Positions 1 through 10,991 of a stretch of 64,000 bases of DNA are shown here, one piece after another. The translations under genes and the position numbers were made by a program. The notes under the pieces were generated by a model that saw only the letters and a program-made list of their open reading frames with translations, did not search any database and was not told where the DNA came from. Numbering within the stretch: position 1 is the first letter of the stretch; each line of letters begins with the position of its first letter. Origin of the DNA: Zavarzinia marina (GTDB taxonomy: Bacteria > Pseudomonadota > Alphaproteobacteria > Zavarziniales > Zavarziniaceae); contig NZ_JAKGSB010000004.1 of assembly GCF_021568905.1 (NCBI RefSeq), positions 62,001-126,000 on the forward strand. The letters are read 5' to 3'.

Positions 1-281
1 GCATGACCGCCACCGCCGACGTCGTCGCCGCCGTCCGCGACAATGTTCTGCTGGTGCCGAACGGCGCGCTCCGTTTCTCGCCGCCGGGCCGCGATACGGA
101 CGATCTGCCCGCGCTGGCCCCGGACGAACGGCGCCTGTGGCTGGACGACGGCGGCACGCCGACGCCGCTGACGGTGAAGATCGGCCTCTCCGACGGCCGC
201 ATGACCGAGGTCGACGCCCCCGGGCTCGCGGCCGGCGCCACCGTCATCACCGACATCGAGCGCCCCGTGAACGGCTTCTGA
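1..281 (+). CDS. RND/MacA-type periplasmic adaptor subunit, C-terminal fragment
   Basis: This is the 3' end of a gene cut by the window start; only about 92 C-terminal residues are visible. The visible start, GMTATADVV followed by NVLLVPNGALRF, is the typical last beta-barrel strand region of HlyD/MacA membrane fusion proteins, which link an inner-membrane ABC permease to an outer-membrane channel. The ATG at position 3 is almost certainly internal. The stop lies 5 nt before the start of an ABC ATPase and then a MacB-type permease, the usual adaptor-ATPase-permease order, so the three probably form one tripartite exporter. The substrate cannot be told from this fragment. Confidence 0.85.
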   Translation, partial: MTATADVVAAVRDNVLLVPNGALRFSPPGRDTDDLPALAPDERRLWLDDGGTPTPLTVKIGLSDGRMTEVDAPGLAAGATVITDIERPVNGF

Positions 282-286
282 TCGCC

Positions 287-973
287 ATGGCCCTGATCGA
301 ACTGCAAGGCATCCGCAAGGTCTATGGCCAGGGCGAGGCCGAGGTGGTCGCGCTGGCCGGCATCGACCTTGCGATCGAGGCCGGCGATTTCGTCGCCGTC
401 ATGGGGCCCAGCGGCTCCGGCAAGTCGACGACCATGAACATCATCGGCTGCCTGGACACGCCGACCGCCGGCACCTATCGCTTCCGCGATACCGAGGTGA
501 CGACGCTGGACCGGAACGGCCGCGCGCTCCTGCGGCGCAACCACCTGGGTTTCGTGTTCCAGGGCTTCAACCTGCTGAAGCGGACCTCGGCGCTGGAGAA
601 TGTCGAACTGCCCCTCGTCTATCGCGGCATGAAGGTGTCGGACCGGCGGGCCCAGGCGATGGATGCGCTCGCTCGCGTCGGCCTGGCGGGGCGCGAGAAT
701 CACACCCAGGCGGAACTGTCGGGCGGCCAGCAGCAACGCGTCGCCATCGCGCGCGCCATCGTCACCCAGCCCGCCCTCCTCCTCGCGGACGAGCCGACCG
801 GCAATCTGGACAGCGAGCGCAGCCGGGAGATCATGGAACTGCTGGTCGACCTGAACCAGGCCCACGGCATCACCGTCGTCATGGTCACCCACGAACCGGA
901 CATGGCCGACTTCGCCCGCCGCCAGGTCCTGTTCAAGGATGGCCGCATCGTCCACGACGAGGTGCGGTCATGA
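287..973 (+). CDS. ABC exporter ATP-binding protein, MacB/LolD type
   Basis: The 228-residue protein is a stand-alone ABC ATPase that would power the adjacent permease. It has Walker [10 protein letters not shown] (about 40-48), the signature LSGGQ (144-148), Walker B LLLADE (164-169), a D-loop GNLD and the switch His202. The ATG at 287 is chosen because MALIELQ matches the family N-terminus; an in-frame start at 137 would overlap the adaptor gene. Its TGA overlaps the permease ATG by 4 nt (ATGA), which suggests translational coupling. E. coli MacB fuses ATPase and permease in one chain, whereas here they are split. Confidence 0.93.
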   Translation: MALIELQGIRKVYGQGEAEVVALAGIDLAIEAGDFVAVMGPSGSGKSTTMNIIGCLDTPTAGTYRFRDTEVTTLDRNGRALLRRNHLGFVFQGFNLLKRTSALENVELPLVYRGMKVSDRRAQAMDALARVGLAGRENHTQAELSGGQQQRVAIARAIVTQPALLLADEPTGNLDSERSREIMELLVDLNQAHGITVVMVTHEPDMADFARRQVLFKDGRIVHDEVRS

Positions 974-2181
974 TGCCCTTCACCACCATCCTGGTGATGG
1001 CCTTCAACGAGCTGCGCCGCAACCTGATGCGCTCGATCCTGACCACGCTGGGCATCGTCATCGGCATCGCCGCCGTGATCGCCCTGGTCACGCTGGGCCA
1101 GGGCGCCACCGCCTCGATCACCGACCAGATCTCCAGCCTGGGGCGCAACCTGATCGTGGTGGCGCCGGGCAATGCCGGCAAGGGCGGCCCGCCCCAGGCC
1201 GCCGCCCCCTTCAAGCTGGCGGACGTCCGCGCCATCGAGCGCGAGGTGACGGGCCTGCGCGCCGTCGCCGCCGTCTCGACCGCCGCCGTTCCCGTCGTGC
1301 TCGGCAACAACAGCTGGGCGTCGACGGCGATCGGCGCCGACGCCAATTATTTCGCCGTCCGGGAATGGCCGCTCGCCTCCGGCCGCGCCTTCGACGAGGG
1401 CGAGATCCGATCGGGCCGCACGGTCTGCGTCATCGGCCAGCGCGTGGTGACGGAAATCTTCGGCGCCCAGGACCCGATCGGCGCGCCGCTTCGCGTCGGC
1501 GGCTTTCCCTGCAACGTCATCGGCACCCTGGCGGAAAAGGGCCGCTCGATCATCGGCAACGATCAGGACGATGTCGTCGTCATGCCGCTGAAGACCTTCC
1601 AGCGCCGCATCTCGGGCAATCAGGACGTCAGCCTGATCATGGTCTCCGCCTCGACCGCCGAAACGACGGCGACCGCCAAGGAAGACATCACCGCGATCCT
1701 GCGCGAGCGCCGCCACATCACCGCCAACAAGACCGACGATTTCCAGGTCAACGACGTTTCCGAGATCGCCAATATCGTCGGCGGCGTCACCGTGATCCTG
1801 ACCGCCTTCCTCGGCGCCATCGCCGCCATCTCCCTGGTGGTCGGCGGCATCGGCATCATGAACATCATGCTGGTGGCGGTGACGGAGCGGACGCGCGAAA
1901 TCGGCATCCGGCTGGCGATCGGCGCCCTGGAACGCGAGGTGCTGGCCCAATTCCTGATCGAGGCCGTGCTGCTCGCCCTGTTCGGCGGGATGATCGGCGT
2001 GGTGCTGGGGCTGACATTGTCGGCCGTCGGCACGACGGCGCTGGGCCTGCCCCTGCTGATCAGCCCCGGCGTGATCGTGCTCGCGACCCTGTTCTCGGGC
2101 CTGGTCGGCGTCGGCTTCGGCTATTTCCCCGCCCGCCGCGCCGCCCGCATGGACCCGATCGACGCGCTGAGACACGAGTAG
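970..2181 (+). CDS. ABC exporter permease, MacB/FtsX type
   Basis: The 403-residue inner-membrane protein has an N-terminal transmembrane helix (about 22-46), a periplasmic MacB-type core domain (about 50-280) and three C-terminal helices with the FtsX-like motif GGIGIMNIMLVAVTERTREIG near 295-315. It ends in the usual ARMDPIDALRHE tail. With the upstream adaptor and ATPase it makes a MacAB-like tripartite pump. The family handles macrolides, peptides, siderophores or lipids, and the sequence does not say which applies here. Its start overlaps the ATPase stop. Confidence 0.92.
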   Translation: MMPFTTILVMAFNELRRNLMRSILTTLGIVIGIAAVIALVTLGQGATASITDQISSLGRNLIVVAPGNAGKGGPPQAAAPFKLADVRAIEREVTGLRAVAAVSTAAVPVVLGNNSWASTAIGADANYFAVREWPLASGRAFDEGEIRSGRTVCVIGQRVVTEIFGAQDPIGAPLRVGGFPCNVIGTLAEKGRSIIGNDQDDVVVMPLKTFQRRISGNQDVSLIMVSASTAETTATAKEDITAILRERRHITANKTDDFQVNDVSEIANIVGGVTVILTAFLGAIAAISLVVGGIGIMNIMLVAVTERTREIGIRLAIGALEREVLAQFLIEAVLLALFGGMIGVVLGLTLSAVGTTALGLPLLISPGVIVLATLFSGLVGVGFGYFPARRAARMDPIDALRHE

Positions 2182-2190
2182 GAAACCAAA

Positions 2191-2276
2191 GGCGTCACCC
2201 CGGCGAAGGCCGGGGTCTTTCAGTGACGACCGAGATCTACTCGTCGAAAGATCCCGGCCTTCGCCGGGACGACGCC
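2191..2276. repeat. dispersed palindromic repeat, copy 1
   Basis: Two 31-nt arms (2191-2221 and 2246-2276) are inverted complements with three mismatches. Each arm also contains its own small hairpin: CCCCGGCGAAGGCCGGGG on the left and CCCGGCCTTCGCCGGG on the right. Related copies lie at 3211-3286 and 14078-14160. It sits between the convergent ends of the permease and the hydroxyisobutyrate dehydrogenase gene, where a transcript-end stem-loop would be tolerated. Confidence 0.85.
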
Positions 2277-2292
2277 GATTGCATGAGCGGCC

Positions 2293-3183
2293 TTACATCT
2301 TCCCGCGCAGCATCTCGATGATGCCGGAGAAGTCGACGCCGCTCTTGCCCGCCGCGTCGAACAGGGTGTAGAGGCTGGTCGCCTGATTGCCCATGGGAAT
2401 GGCGGCGCCGGCCTTGGCCGCGGCCTCCTGGGCCAGCTTCAGGTCCTTCAGCATCATGGCGACGGCGAAGCCCGGCTGATAGTCGCGGTTGGCGGGGCTG
2501 GTCGGCACCGGGCCCGGCACCGGGCAATAGGTGGTCATGGACCAGCACTGGCCCGACGACTTCGACGAGATGTCGAACAGCTTCTGATGATCGAGACCCA
2601 GCTTCTCGGCGAGCGCGAAGGCTTCGCAGGTGCCGATCATGGAAATGCCCAGCAGCATGTTGTTGCAGATCTTGGCCGCCTGGCCGTTGCCCGGCCCGCC
2701 GGCATGGACGATGGTCTTGCCCATGGCTTCGAGGATCGGCAGGGCACGGGCGAAGGCCTGATCGGAACCGCCGACCATGAAGGTCAGCGTGCCCGCCTCG
2801 GCCCCGCCGACCCCGCCGGAGACCGGAGCATCGACCATGTCGACGCCGGCCTTGTCGGCGACGGCGATCACCTCGCGCGCGGTGGCGACATCGATCGTCG
2901 AACAGTCGATCAGCAGGCTGCCCTTGGCGACGCTGTCGATCACGCCGCCCTCGCCGGCATGGACCGATTTCACATGGGCGCCGGCCGGCAGCATGGAGAC
3001 CACCACCTCGGCCCCCGAAGCGGCCGCCGACGGGCTGTCCGCCGCCGTGGCGCCGGCCGCCACCAGCCCCTCGACCGCCGCCTTGTTCAGGTCGAAGGCG
3101 GCAACGGCATGGCCGGCCTTGAGCAGGTTGCGGGCCATGGGACCGCCCATGTTGCCGAGACCGATGAAGGCGATTTTTGCCAT
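2293..3183 (-). CDS. mmsB: 3-hydroxyisobutyrate dehydrogenase
   Basis: The 296-residue NAD-dependent beta-hydroxyacid dehydrogenase oxidises 3-hydroxyisobutyrate to methylmalonate semialdehyde in valine breakdown. The N-terminal Rossmann motif GLGNMGGPMA (8-17), the substrate-binding DAPVSGG (118-124) and the catalytic Lys171 in GQAAKICNN are all present. The start at 3183 gives MAKIAFIGLG, the normal family start; the longer open frame would run into a repeat element. It follows the hydrolase and acyl-CoA dehydrogenase genes on the same strand, and these supply the preceding steps. The 124-nt gap upstream holds repeat copy 2. Confidence 0.93.
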   Translation of the reverse strand: MAKIAFIGLGNMGGPMARNLLKAGHAVAAFDLNKAAVEGLVAAGATAADSPSAAASGAEVVVSMLPAGAHVKSVHAGEGGVIDSVAKGSLLIDCSTIDVATAREVIAVADKAGVDMVDAPVSGGVGGAEAGTLTFMVGGSDQAFARALPILEAMGKTIVHAGGPGNGQAAKICNNMLLGISMIGTCEAFALAEKLGLDHQKLFDISSKSSGQCWSMTTYCPVPGPVPTSPANRDYQPGFAVAMMLKDLKLAQEAAAKAGAAIPMGNQATSLYTLFDAAGKSGVDFSGIIEMLRGKM

Positions 3184-3210
3184 TGGGCGTTTCCTTATGT
3201 GTTCGTTTTC

Positions 3211-3286
3211 GTCATCCCGGCGAAGGCCGGGATCTTTCAACGGTTGAGCCCTTCTCGTCGCAAGGCCCCGGCCTTCGCCGGGGCGA
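3211..3286. repeat. dispersed palindromic repeat, copy 2
   Basis: This copy has the same design as the one at 2191-2276: an inverted pair of TCCCGGCGAAGGCCGGGA and CCCCGGCCTTCGCCGGGG separated by a less conserved centre. It lies between mmsB and the upstream hydrolase gene within one transcription direction, so it may form a stem-loop in the polycistronic mRNA. Confidence 0.85.
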
Positions 3287-3307
3287 CGAGTTTGGGTGTA
3301 AGAAACT

Positions 3308-4339
3308 TCAGGGCGTCCAATCGCCCTGGGGCAGCGGGGCGAAGGCCTTTTCGATCTCGGCATCGTCCACATCCGCCAGACTCGGCGGGTTCCATTTGGG
3401 CGACTGGTCCTTGTCGACGATGACGGCGCGCACGCCCTCGTAGAAGTCGCTGCCCTTCAGCACGAATTGGCCGAGGCGGAATTCCATCGCCATATTGGCT
3501 TCGAACTCGAGGCCGGCGCCGTGCTGCAACTGGCGCAGCGTCAGCTTGAGGCTGGTGGGCGACTTGGTGCGGATCGTCGCCGCCTGGGATTTGGCGAAAT
3601 CGCCGCCGTCGGCATCGAGGGCGGCGAGAACCGCCTCCACCGTCTCGCCCGTGAACAGGCGGTCGATGTCGGCCCGATGGTCGTCGATCGGCGCCGGGCC
3701 CGGGTCGGCGTGGAAATCGGCCAGCACCGCCTCCACCGCCTCGCCCGCCGCCAGACGGTCCACCAGGGCCGGCAGATTGCCGGACGCCGTGTAATGGGTG
3801 GCGATCCCGGCGTGCAGCGTGTCGGCCGCCTTCAGCCTTGCACCGGTGAGGCCCAGGTAATAGCCCATGCGTCCGGCCAGGCGCGGCAGGAAGTAACCGC
3901 CGCCGACATCGGGAAACAGGCCGATGCCCGTCTCCGGCATGGCGAAGAGCGTGCGTTCGGTCGCGACGCGGTAGGGCGCATGAACCGAAATGCCGACGCC
4001 GCCGCCCATGGTGATGCCGTCGATCAGGGCGACATAGGGTTTGGAATAGCGCTTGATCTCGGTGTTCAGCCGATATTCGTCGCCCCAGAAGCGCGCCGCG
4101 CCGCCGTCACCCGCCTTTCCGCTCTCGGTCAGGAAGCGGATGTCACCGCCGGCGCAGAAGGATTTTTCGCCGGCGCCCTGGACCACGACGGCCTTCACCG
4201 CGTCGTCGGCCGCCCATTCCCCCAGCATCTCGCGCATGGCATCGACCATGGGCACGTTCAGCGCATTCAGGGCCTTCGGCCGATTGAGGGTGATCAGGCC
4301 GATGGCGCCCCGGATCTCGAACAGAATTTCGGCTTCCAT
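3308..4339 (-). CDS. 3-hydroxyisobutyryl-CoA hydrolase (crotonase family)
   Basis: The 343-residue crotonase-fold enzyme releases 3-hydroxyisobutyrate from its CoA ester in valine catabolism. The oxyanion-hole segments CAGGDIR (62-68) and GGGVG (112-116) are present. The hydrolase-type acidic residues are Glu136 and Asp144 in PETGIGLFPDVGG, the pattern that separates HIBYL-CoA hydrolases from ordinary enoyl-CoA hydratases. The length fits the hydrolase subfamily and is longer than the roughly 260 residues of hydratases. It starts 3 nt after the stop of the acyl-CoA dehydrogenase gene. Confidence 0.92.
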   Translation of the reverse strand: MEAEILFEIRGAIGLITLNRPKALNALNVPMVDAMREMLGEWAADDAVKAVVVQGAGEKSFCAGGDIRFLTESGKAGDGGAARFWGDEYRLNTEIKRYSKPYVALIDGITMGGGVGISVHAPYRVATERTLFAMPETGIGLFPDVGGGYFLPRLAGRMGYYLGLTGARLKAADTLHAGIATHYTASGNLPALVDRLAAGEAVEAVLADFHADPGPAPIDDHRADIDRLFTGETVEAVLAALDADGGDFAKSQAATIRTKSPTSLKLTLRQLQHGAGLEFEANMAMEFRLGQFVLKGSDFYEGVRAVIVDKDQSPKWNPPSLADVDDAEIEKAFAPLPQGDWTP

Positions 4340-4342
4340 GGC

Positions 4343-6669
<2,327 letters not shown>

Positions 6670-6671
<2 letters not shown>

Positions 6672-7842
6672 AATCCCTGGTCCGGACGAAGCGCGCCGGC
6701 CCGGTGTCGGGTTCGTCGCCGATCTCGACCACGGCGTCGGTCTGGAAGCCGTTGAAGCTGCTGGCGACGGCGTTGGAATAGGCGCCGACCTGGCCGATCT
6801 CGATCCAGTCGCCATCGGTCGCATCGTCCGGCAGGACGAAGGGTTCGGGCAGGACGTCGATACTGTCGCAGGTCGGCCCGAAGATGCGGAAGGGTGCGAA
6901 TTCGCGCGACATCGGTTTGCCGCCCTTGCGGATCAGGCGCACCGGCGGGGTCAGCTTGCCGACGTTCAGTTCCGAGAGATTGCCGTAGACGCCGTCGTTG
7001 ATGTAGAGGCTGGCGCCCTTGCGCAGGTGGATCTGCACCAGGAGGGTGCAGCCCTCCACCACCAGGGCACGGCCCGGCTCGCACATCAATTCGCAGTCGG
7101 GCGGCAGGTCGAGCTTGGCCGCCGCCTCGCGGATCACCTTGAAGAACGTGTCGAGGGGGGCGATCTGGGTGCCCCGGTAATGGGCCGGAAAGCCGCCGCC
7201 GACATTGAGAAATCGGATCGGCACGCCCGCCTCGCGGATCACCGCGCCCGCCTCGGCGATGGCGCGGGCATAGGCTTCCGGGGTGCGGCACTGGCTGCCG
7301 ACATGGAAGGAGACGGCGGGGACGAAGCCGCGCCGCTGTACGTCGCGCAGCAGTTCGACCGCCTCCACCGGGGTGCAGCCGAACTTGAGGGAAAGGTCGA
7401 AGGCGGCATAGCCCGACGCGGTCTGCAGGCGGACCTGGACGACGTCAGGGTGCTTGCCCACCGTCTCCTCGATCTTGTCGAGCTCGTCGACCGTGTCGAC
7501 CACCCAGGCTTCGATGCCATAGATGTGGTCCGCCGCCTCGATCGCCGCCGTGCCCTTGACCGGATGGTTGAAATAGCATTCCGCGTCGGGCAGCAGCTCG
7601 TGAACCAAAGCCACCTCGTTCAGCGAGGCGGTGTCGAAATGGCGGATGCCGGCCTGCCACAGATTGCGCAGTACCACGGGATGGGGATTGCATTTGACGG
7701 CATAGAGCACGCGGCCGGGAAACCCCTTCAGAAAGGTCTCGGCGCTGCGCGCCAGCCGGTCCGGATGGACGCAGAGCACGGGATATGAAGGGTCCAGCAC
7801 CTCCACCACCCGATCGACACTGGCAAACCGCCTGCTCTTCAT
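6670..7842 (-). CDS. type III PLP ornithine/lysine decarboxylase
   Basis: The 390-residue alanine-racemase-fold decarboxylase resembles eukaryotic-type ornithine decarboxylase, which makes putrescine. Lys50 in YAVKCNPHP is the PLP lysine. FHVGSQ (179-184), GGGFP (215-219) and CEPGR (254-258) bind the cofactor. Cys325-Asp326 in CDSID form the second-subunit active site typical of ODC. The bacterial family often accepts ornithine and lysine, so the preference is uncertain. It is convergent with hemB and monocistronic. It may connect functionally with the ureohydrolases and Pot-type importer far to the right, but that is only inference. Confidence 0.9.
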
Positions 7843-7956
7843 CGCGCCACCCCTCGAAACCTCGCGGGACCATTATTCCGCAAGGCCATGATGGCGCGCC
7901 AGCATGTCGGAAACATGTCGGCGACGAATATGGTGGGACTGTCGAGGGCGCGACGG

Positions 7957-8049
7957 TGGCGGAGCCGGAGGGATTCGAACCCTCGATAGGGGTTTACCCC
8001 CTATAACGGTTTAGCAAACCGCCGCCTTCAGCCGCTCGGCCACGGCTCC
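7957..8049 (-). tRNA. tRNA-Ser (anticodon GCT)
   Basis: Read on the minus strand, the sequence begins GGAGCCGTGGCCGAGCGGC and ends CGGCTCCGCCA with an encoded CCA. The 7-bp acceptor stem pairs GGAGCCG with CGGCTCC. The anticodon loop TTGCTAA gives anticodon GCT. A long variable arm (ATAGGGGG / CCCCTAT type) and the T-loop GGTTCGAATCC are present, as expected for a class II serine tRNA. It sits alone between the decarboxylase and Rieske genes. Confidence 0.95.
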
Positions 8050-8089
8050 GCATTCAGGAGGGCTTGTGTAGCCAAGCGCTTCGCGGAAG

Positions 8090-9370
8090 TCAAACACTGC
8101 TCGCGGCTTGTGACACGCTTTCCGCGGGCCGCGCGCGGGGGCCGTAATAGGGGGCGCGGCGGGCCCGCGCCGGGTGGCGGCCCTCGGCCATGGCGGCGAC
8201 ATAGCGGTGGATCAGCCAGACCGGTTCCTCGAGGTGGCTGAGACGGCCGCGCACGACCTTGCGGGAGTGCAGCCCGCGCTGCACGGCGGCGTTCACCACC
8301 ATGTCCTCGGTGTGGAAGGCGCGGAGCATTTCGGTCTCGCTTTCCAGTGCCTCGGCCCAGTCCGGGGCCTGGCGCGCCTCGGGGCGGACCAGGGTGGTGG
8401 TCAGCAGGCGGCAGCGCCCGGCGCCGTCCGGGAACAGGCGGTACCACAGCACGCGGTCATGGGTGGTCAGCATCATGAAACAGGGAAAGCCGACATAGAG
8501 GCCCCATTCATGGGCCTGTTCGTCGCCGAGGCCGGCGATCGGGGGAAAGCCCGGCACCTTGGGGCCGCCGTCCGCCGCCGCCTTCATCTCGGCGCGCAGC
8601 GCATCGGTATAGGGCAGATGGGCCTTGATGAAATGGGGGTGTTCCGGCTCGGTCCAGGTGTTCTCCCCCGGCATGGAGGGGTTCAGGGTGCGGGCGTGGG
8701 CGCCGATGTGATGGTAGGATTCCATCCAGTTCTCGATCATCACTTTCCAGTTGAAGGCGCAGTCCCAGGTCATCTCGATCGCCAGTTCCATGGTCGCCAT
8801 GTCCCAGGGCGCGACGGCCTCGGCGAGGTCGGCGTATTGGACCGCGAGCGGTTCCGCCTTCTCGTCGAAATTGACGAAGATGAACCCCTGCCAGACTTCC
8901 GACCGGAAGGATTGCAGCGGATAGTCCGCCTTCTCGAACCCTTCGGCGTTCTGCATCTGGACGCAGCCCCGAAGGCTGCCGTCGAGATTATAGACCCAGG
9001 CGTGATAGGGGCAGACGAGGCTGGAACGTTTGCCCGAGGGCGGCAGATCGCCATCGGGCGGCATGATGTCCATGGCGCGATGCGCGCAGACCCGCGACAG
9101 GACATGGATCGCCCCCGCCTTGTCCCGTGTGACCAGAAGCGGCTCGTCGAACAGATCGAGGGCGAGGTAGGAGCCCGGTTCCGGCACCTGGGAGACATGG
9201 GCGAGACACATCCATTCCGCCTCGAAGATCGCGCGGCGCTCGAAATCGAACCAGGCCTCGCTGGTATAGGCGGCGGCCGGAAGCGTCGTGGCGCGTTCCA
9301 GGGGCCTTGCGGCGGTGGCGATCACCTCGCGGCGGATCGCCTCGAGTTCGGGCGCGAGCGGCGCAGTCAC
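8090..9370 (-). CDS. Rieske [2Fe-2S] aromatic-ring/amine oxygenase alpha subunit
   Basis: The 426-residue oxygenase component has a Rieske cluster site Cys95-x-His97 and Cys120-x2-His123 (CPYHAWVY) and a mononuclear iron site beginning ENWMESYHHIGAH (213-225, His220 and His225). Such enzymes hydroxylate or N-demethylate small aromatic or quaternary amine substrates and need a reductase, which is not encoded nearby. The GTG at 9370 is chosen because it overlaps the stop of the creatininase gene (GTGA), and the sequence before it is arginine-rich and unlike the family. Substrate unknown. Confidence 0.88.
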   Translation of the reverse strand: MTAPLAPELEAIRREVIATAARPLERATTLPAAAYTSEAWFDFERRAIFEAEWMCLAHVSQVPEPGSYLALDLFDEPLLVTRDKAGAIHVLSRVCAHRAMDIMPPDGDLPPSGKRSSLVCPYHAWVYNLDGSLRGCVQMQNAEGFEKADYPLQSFRSEVWQGFIFVNFDEKAEPLAVQYADLAEAVAPWDMATMELAIEMTWDCAFNWKVMIENWMESYHHIGAHARTLNPSMPGENTWTEPEHPHFIKAHLPYTDALRAEMKAAADGGPKVPGFPPIAGLGDEQAHEWGLYVGFPCFMMLTTHDRVLWYRLFPDGAGRCRLLTTTLVRPEARQAPDWAEALESETEMLRAFHTEDMVVNAAVQRGLHSRKVVRGRLSHLEEPVWLIHRYVAAMAEGRHPARARRAPYYGPRARPAESVSQAASSV

Positions 9371-10140
9371 AGCCCGAACTCCGCCCGGACGGCGGCGGCG
9401 ATCAGGGGCACGTGATCGTCGAGCAGCCATTGGCCCTTTTCGGCGGTCGAGCCCTGGGCGCGGGCCAGCACGCCGGAGGGCGGCACCCGGTCGGGCCAGA
9501 CCGGGGTCCGGTCATAGGTCGGGAAATCCGCCGGGCCGTCGTTCGGGATCCGGTCCATGCGCACCAGATCCGGCCGGATCGCCAGCATGAGCGAGGTTTC
9601 GAGGAGGCTGGCGTGCTCCAGATCGGTGCCGGGGAAGCCGTCGGGGAACAGGCGGTCCAGGGTCTCGCGCTTCACGAAATCCCAATATTCGAGGCGCAAT
9701 GCCGTAACCCCGTCGATCCCGTCCCGGCGCAGCTCGCGAATGCCGAGATCGAGACCCTCGACCGCCGGCCAGGCATTCTCGAAATGGCCGTTCAGGATGA
9801 CGAAGCGCCGCGCGCCGTGCAGGCCGAGGTCATGCACCACGTCCTTGATGACGAGGGAAAGCGTATGGGCCGAGAGGCTGGTGGTGCCGGGAAACGCCTG
9901 ACCGCCGCCGGAGCGCGGCTGCGACTTGTAACCATAGGGAATGCAGGGCGCGACGATGCCGCCCACCTCGGCCGCGACCGAGGCCGCGACATGGGATGGC
10001 AGAAAGACATCGACACCCAAGGGCAGATGGGGCCCGTGCTGTTCCGTCGCCCCGACGGGCAGGAAGACGGGGGCGCCCGCCGCCACCCTGGCCTCGAATT
10101 CGGGCCAGGTCATTTCCGCCATGAGAACGCTGTCGGTCAT
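9367..10140 (-). CDS. creatininase-family amidohydrolase
   Basis: The 257-residue protein matches the creatininase/MftE/formamide-hydrolase fold. The metal-binding segment GATEQHGPHLPLGVD (30-44) supplies Glu33, His35 and Asp44, and a further His-rich segment ILNGHFENAW is near residue 118. Members hydrolyse cyclic or linear amides such as creatinine or FAPy. Between an SDR and a Rieske oxygenase gene, and overlapping the latter by 4 nt, it is probably part of a degradation pathway for an amide- or lactam-bearing compound. The exact reaction cannot be assigned. Confidence 0.85.
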   Translation of the reverse strand: MTDSVLMAEMTWPEFEARVAAGAPVFLPVGATEQHGPHLPLGVDVFLPSHVAASVAAEVGGIVAPCIPYGYKSQPRSGGGQAFPGTTSLSAHTLSLVIKDVVHDLGLHGARRFVILNGHFENAWPAVEGLDLGIRELRRDGIDGVTALRLEYWDFVKRETLDRLFPDGFPGTDLEHASLLETSLMLAIRPDLVRMDRIPNDGPADFPTYDRTPVWPDRVPPSGVLARAQGSTAEKGQWLLDDHVPLIAAAVRAEFGL

Positions 10141-10149
10141 GTCGCACCT

Positions 10150-10860
10150 CTATCGCATGGCGGCGCCGCCATCGACGCCGATGCATTGCCCCGTGATGAA
10201 GCCGGCGCCCGGGCCGGCCAGGAAGAGAACCGCCGCCGCCACTTCCCCCGGCTGGCCGATCCGGCCGAGGGGATTGCCGGTCTCGATCGCCTTGAGGCCG
10301 GGATCCATATGGGCGAAATCGAGGAGCGGCGTGTCGACCGGGCCCGGCGCCACCGCATTGACGCGGATGGCCGGCCCCAGTTCCCGCGCCCAGGAGCGGG
10401 TGAGCGAGAGGATCGCCCCCTTGGTCGCGGCATAGACCGACGAGCCCGCCCGCCCCAGATAGGCGAGTTCGGAGGCGATGTTCACGATCCGCGCATCGGG
10501 CGCCAGGAAGGGCAATGCGGCCTGGGTGACCAGCACCGGCCCCTTCACGTTGACCGCCATCATGCGGTCCATCTCCGCCTCGGTCACGTCGGCGAGGGGG
10601 CGGCTGATCTCGATCCCCGCGCAATTGACCAGCACGTCGATCCCGCCCAGCGCCTTCGCCGCTTCGGCCACGCCGGCACGGGCGCTTTCGCCATGGCCGA
10701 CATCGCTGCCGATGATGGCGAAGCCCGCACCCTGCCCGGCCCGGAGGTCGAGACCGGCAACCCTGGCGCCTTGTGTCGCGAAACCTTCCGCGATCGCCTT
10801 GCCGATGCCGCTGGCGGCGCCGGTGACCAGTATTTTCATGCCCTCGAACGCGCCTGCCAT
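10150..10860 (-). CDS. SDR-family NAD(P)-dependent oxidoreductase
   Basis: The 236-residue classical short-chain dehydrogenase has the cofactor motif TGAASGIG (13-20), NCAG (79-82), catalytic Ser130 and the Tyr143-x3-Lys147 pair (SVYAATKG). The start at 10860 (MAGAFEGMKILVTG) leaves a normal N-terminus; a longer frame to 10944 runs into the divergent promoter region. It is first in an operon with the creatininase and Rieske oxygenase genes and divergent from a LysR gene, so it probably oxidises an alcohol intermediate of that pathway. Confidence 0.9.
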   Translation of the reverse strand: MAGAFEGMKILVTGAASGIGKAIAEGFATQGARVAGLDLRAGQGAGFAIIGSDVGHGESARAGVAEAAKALGGIDVLVNCAGIEISRPLADVTEAEMDRMMAVNVKGPVLVTQAALPFLAPDARIVNIASELAYLGRAGSSVYAATKGAILSLTRSWARELGPAIRVNAVAPGPVDTPLLDFAHMDPGLKAIETGNPLGRIGQPGEVAAAVLFLAGPGAGFITGQCIGVDGGAAMR

Positions 10861-10991
10861 GATCCGATCCGACCCAAGAAATCCGATCACAGGATGGCAA
10901 GCGCCGGGCCGCCCTCGAAGCCGCGAAATGCGAATGCTGGCCATTGTTTGGATTAATGACAGAAGGCAGAATGGCGCGGCGGGAGGGGGCC

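Noticed and set aside
700-2175. A long minus-strand frame opposite the MacB-type permease
   Set aside because: Permease motifs and operon coupling are on the plus strand; the opposing frame is Asp/Arg/Gly-rich and without motifs.
287-2181. Calling the exporter a macrolide pump
   Set aside because: MacAB-type architecture is shared by exporters of many substrates, and the window has no outer-membrane gene or resistance gene nearby to define it.
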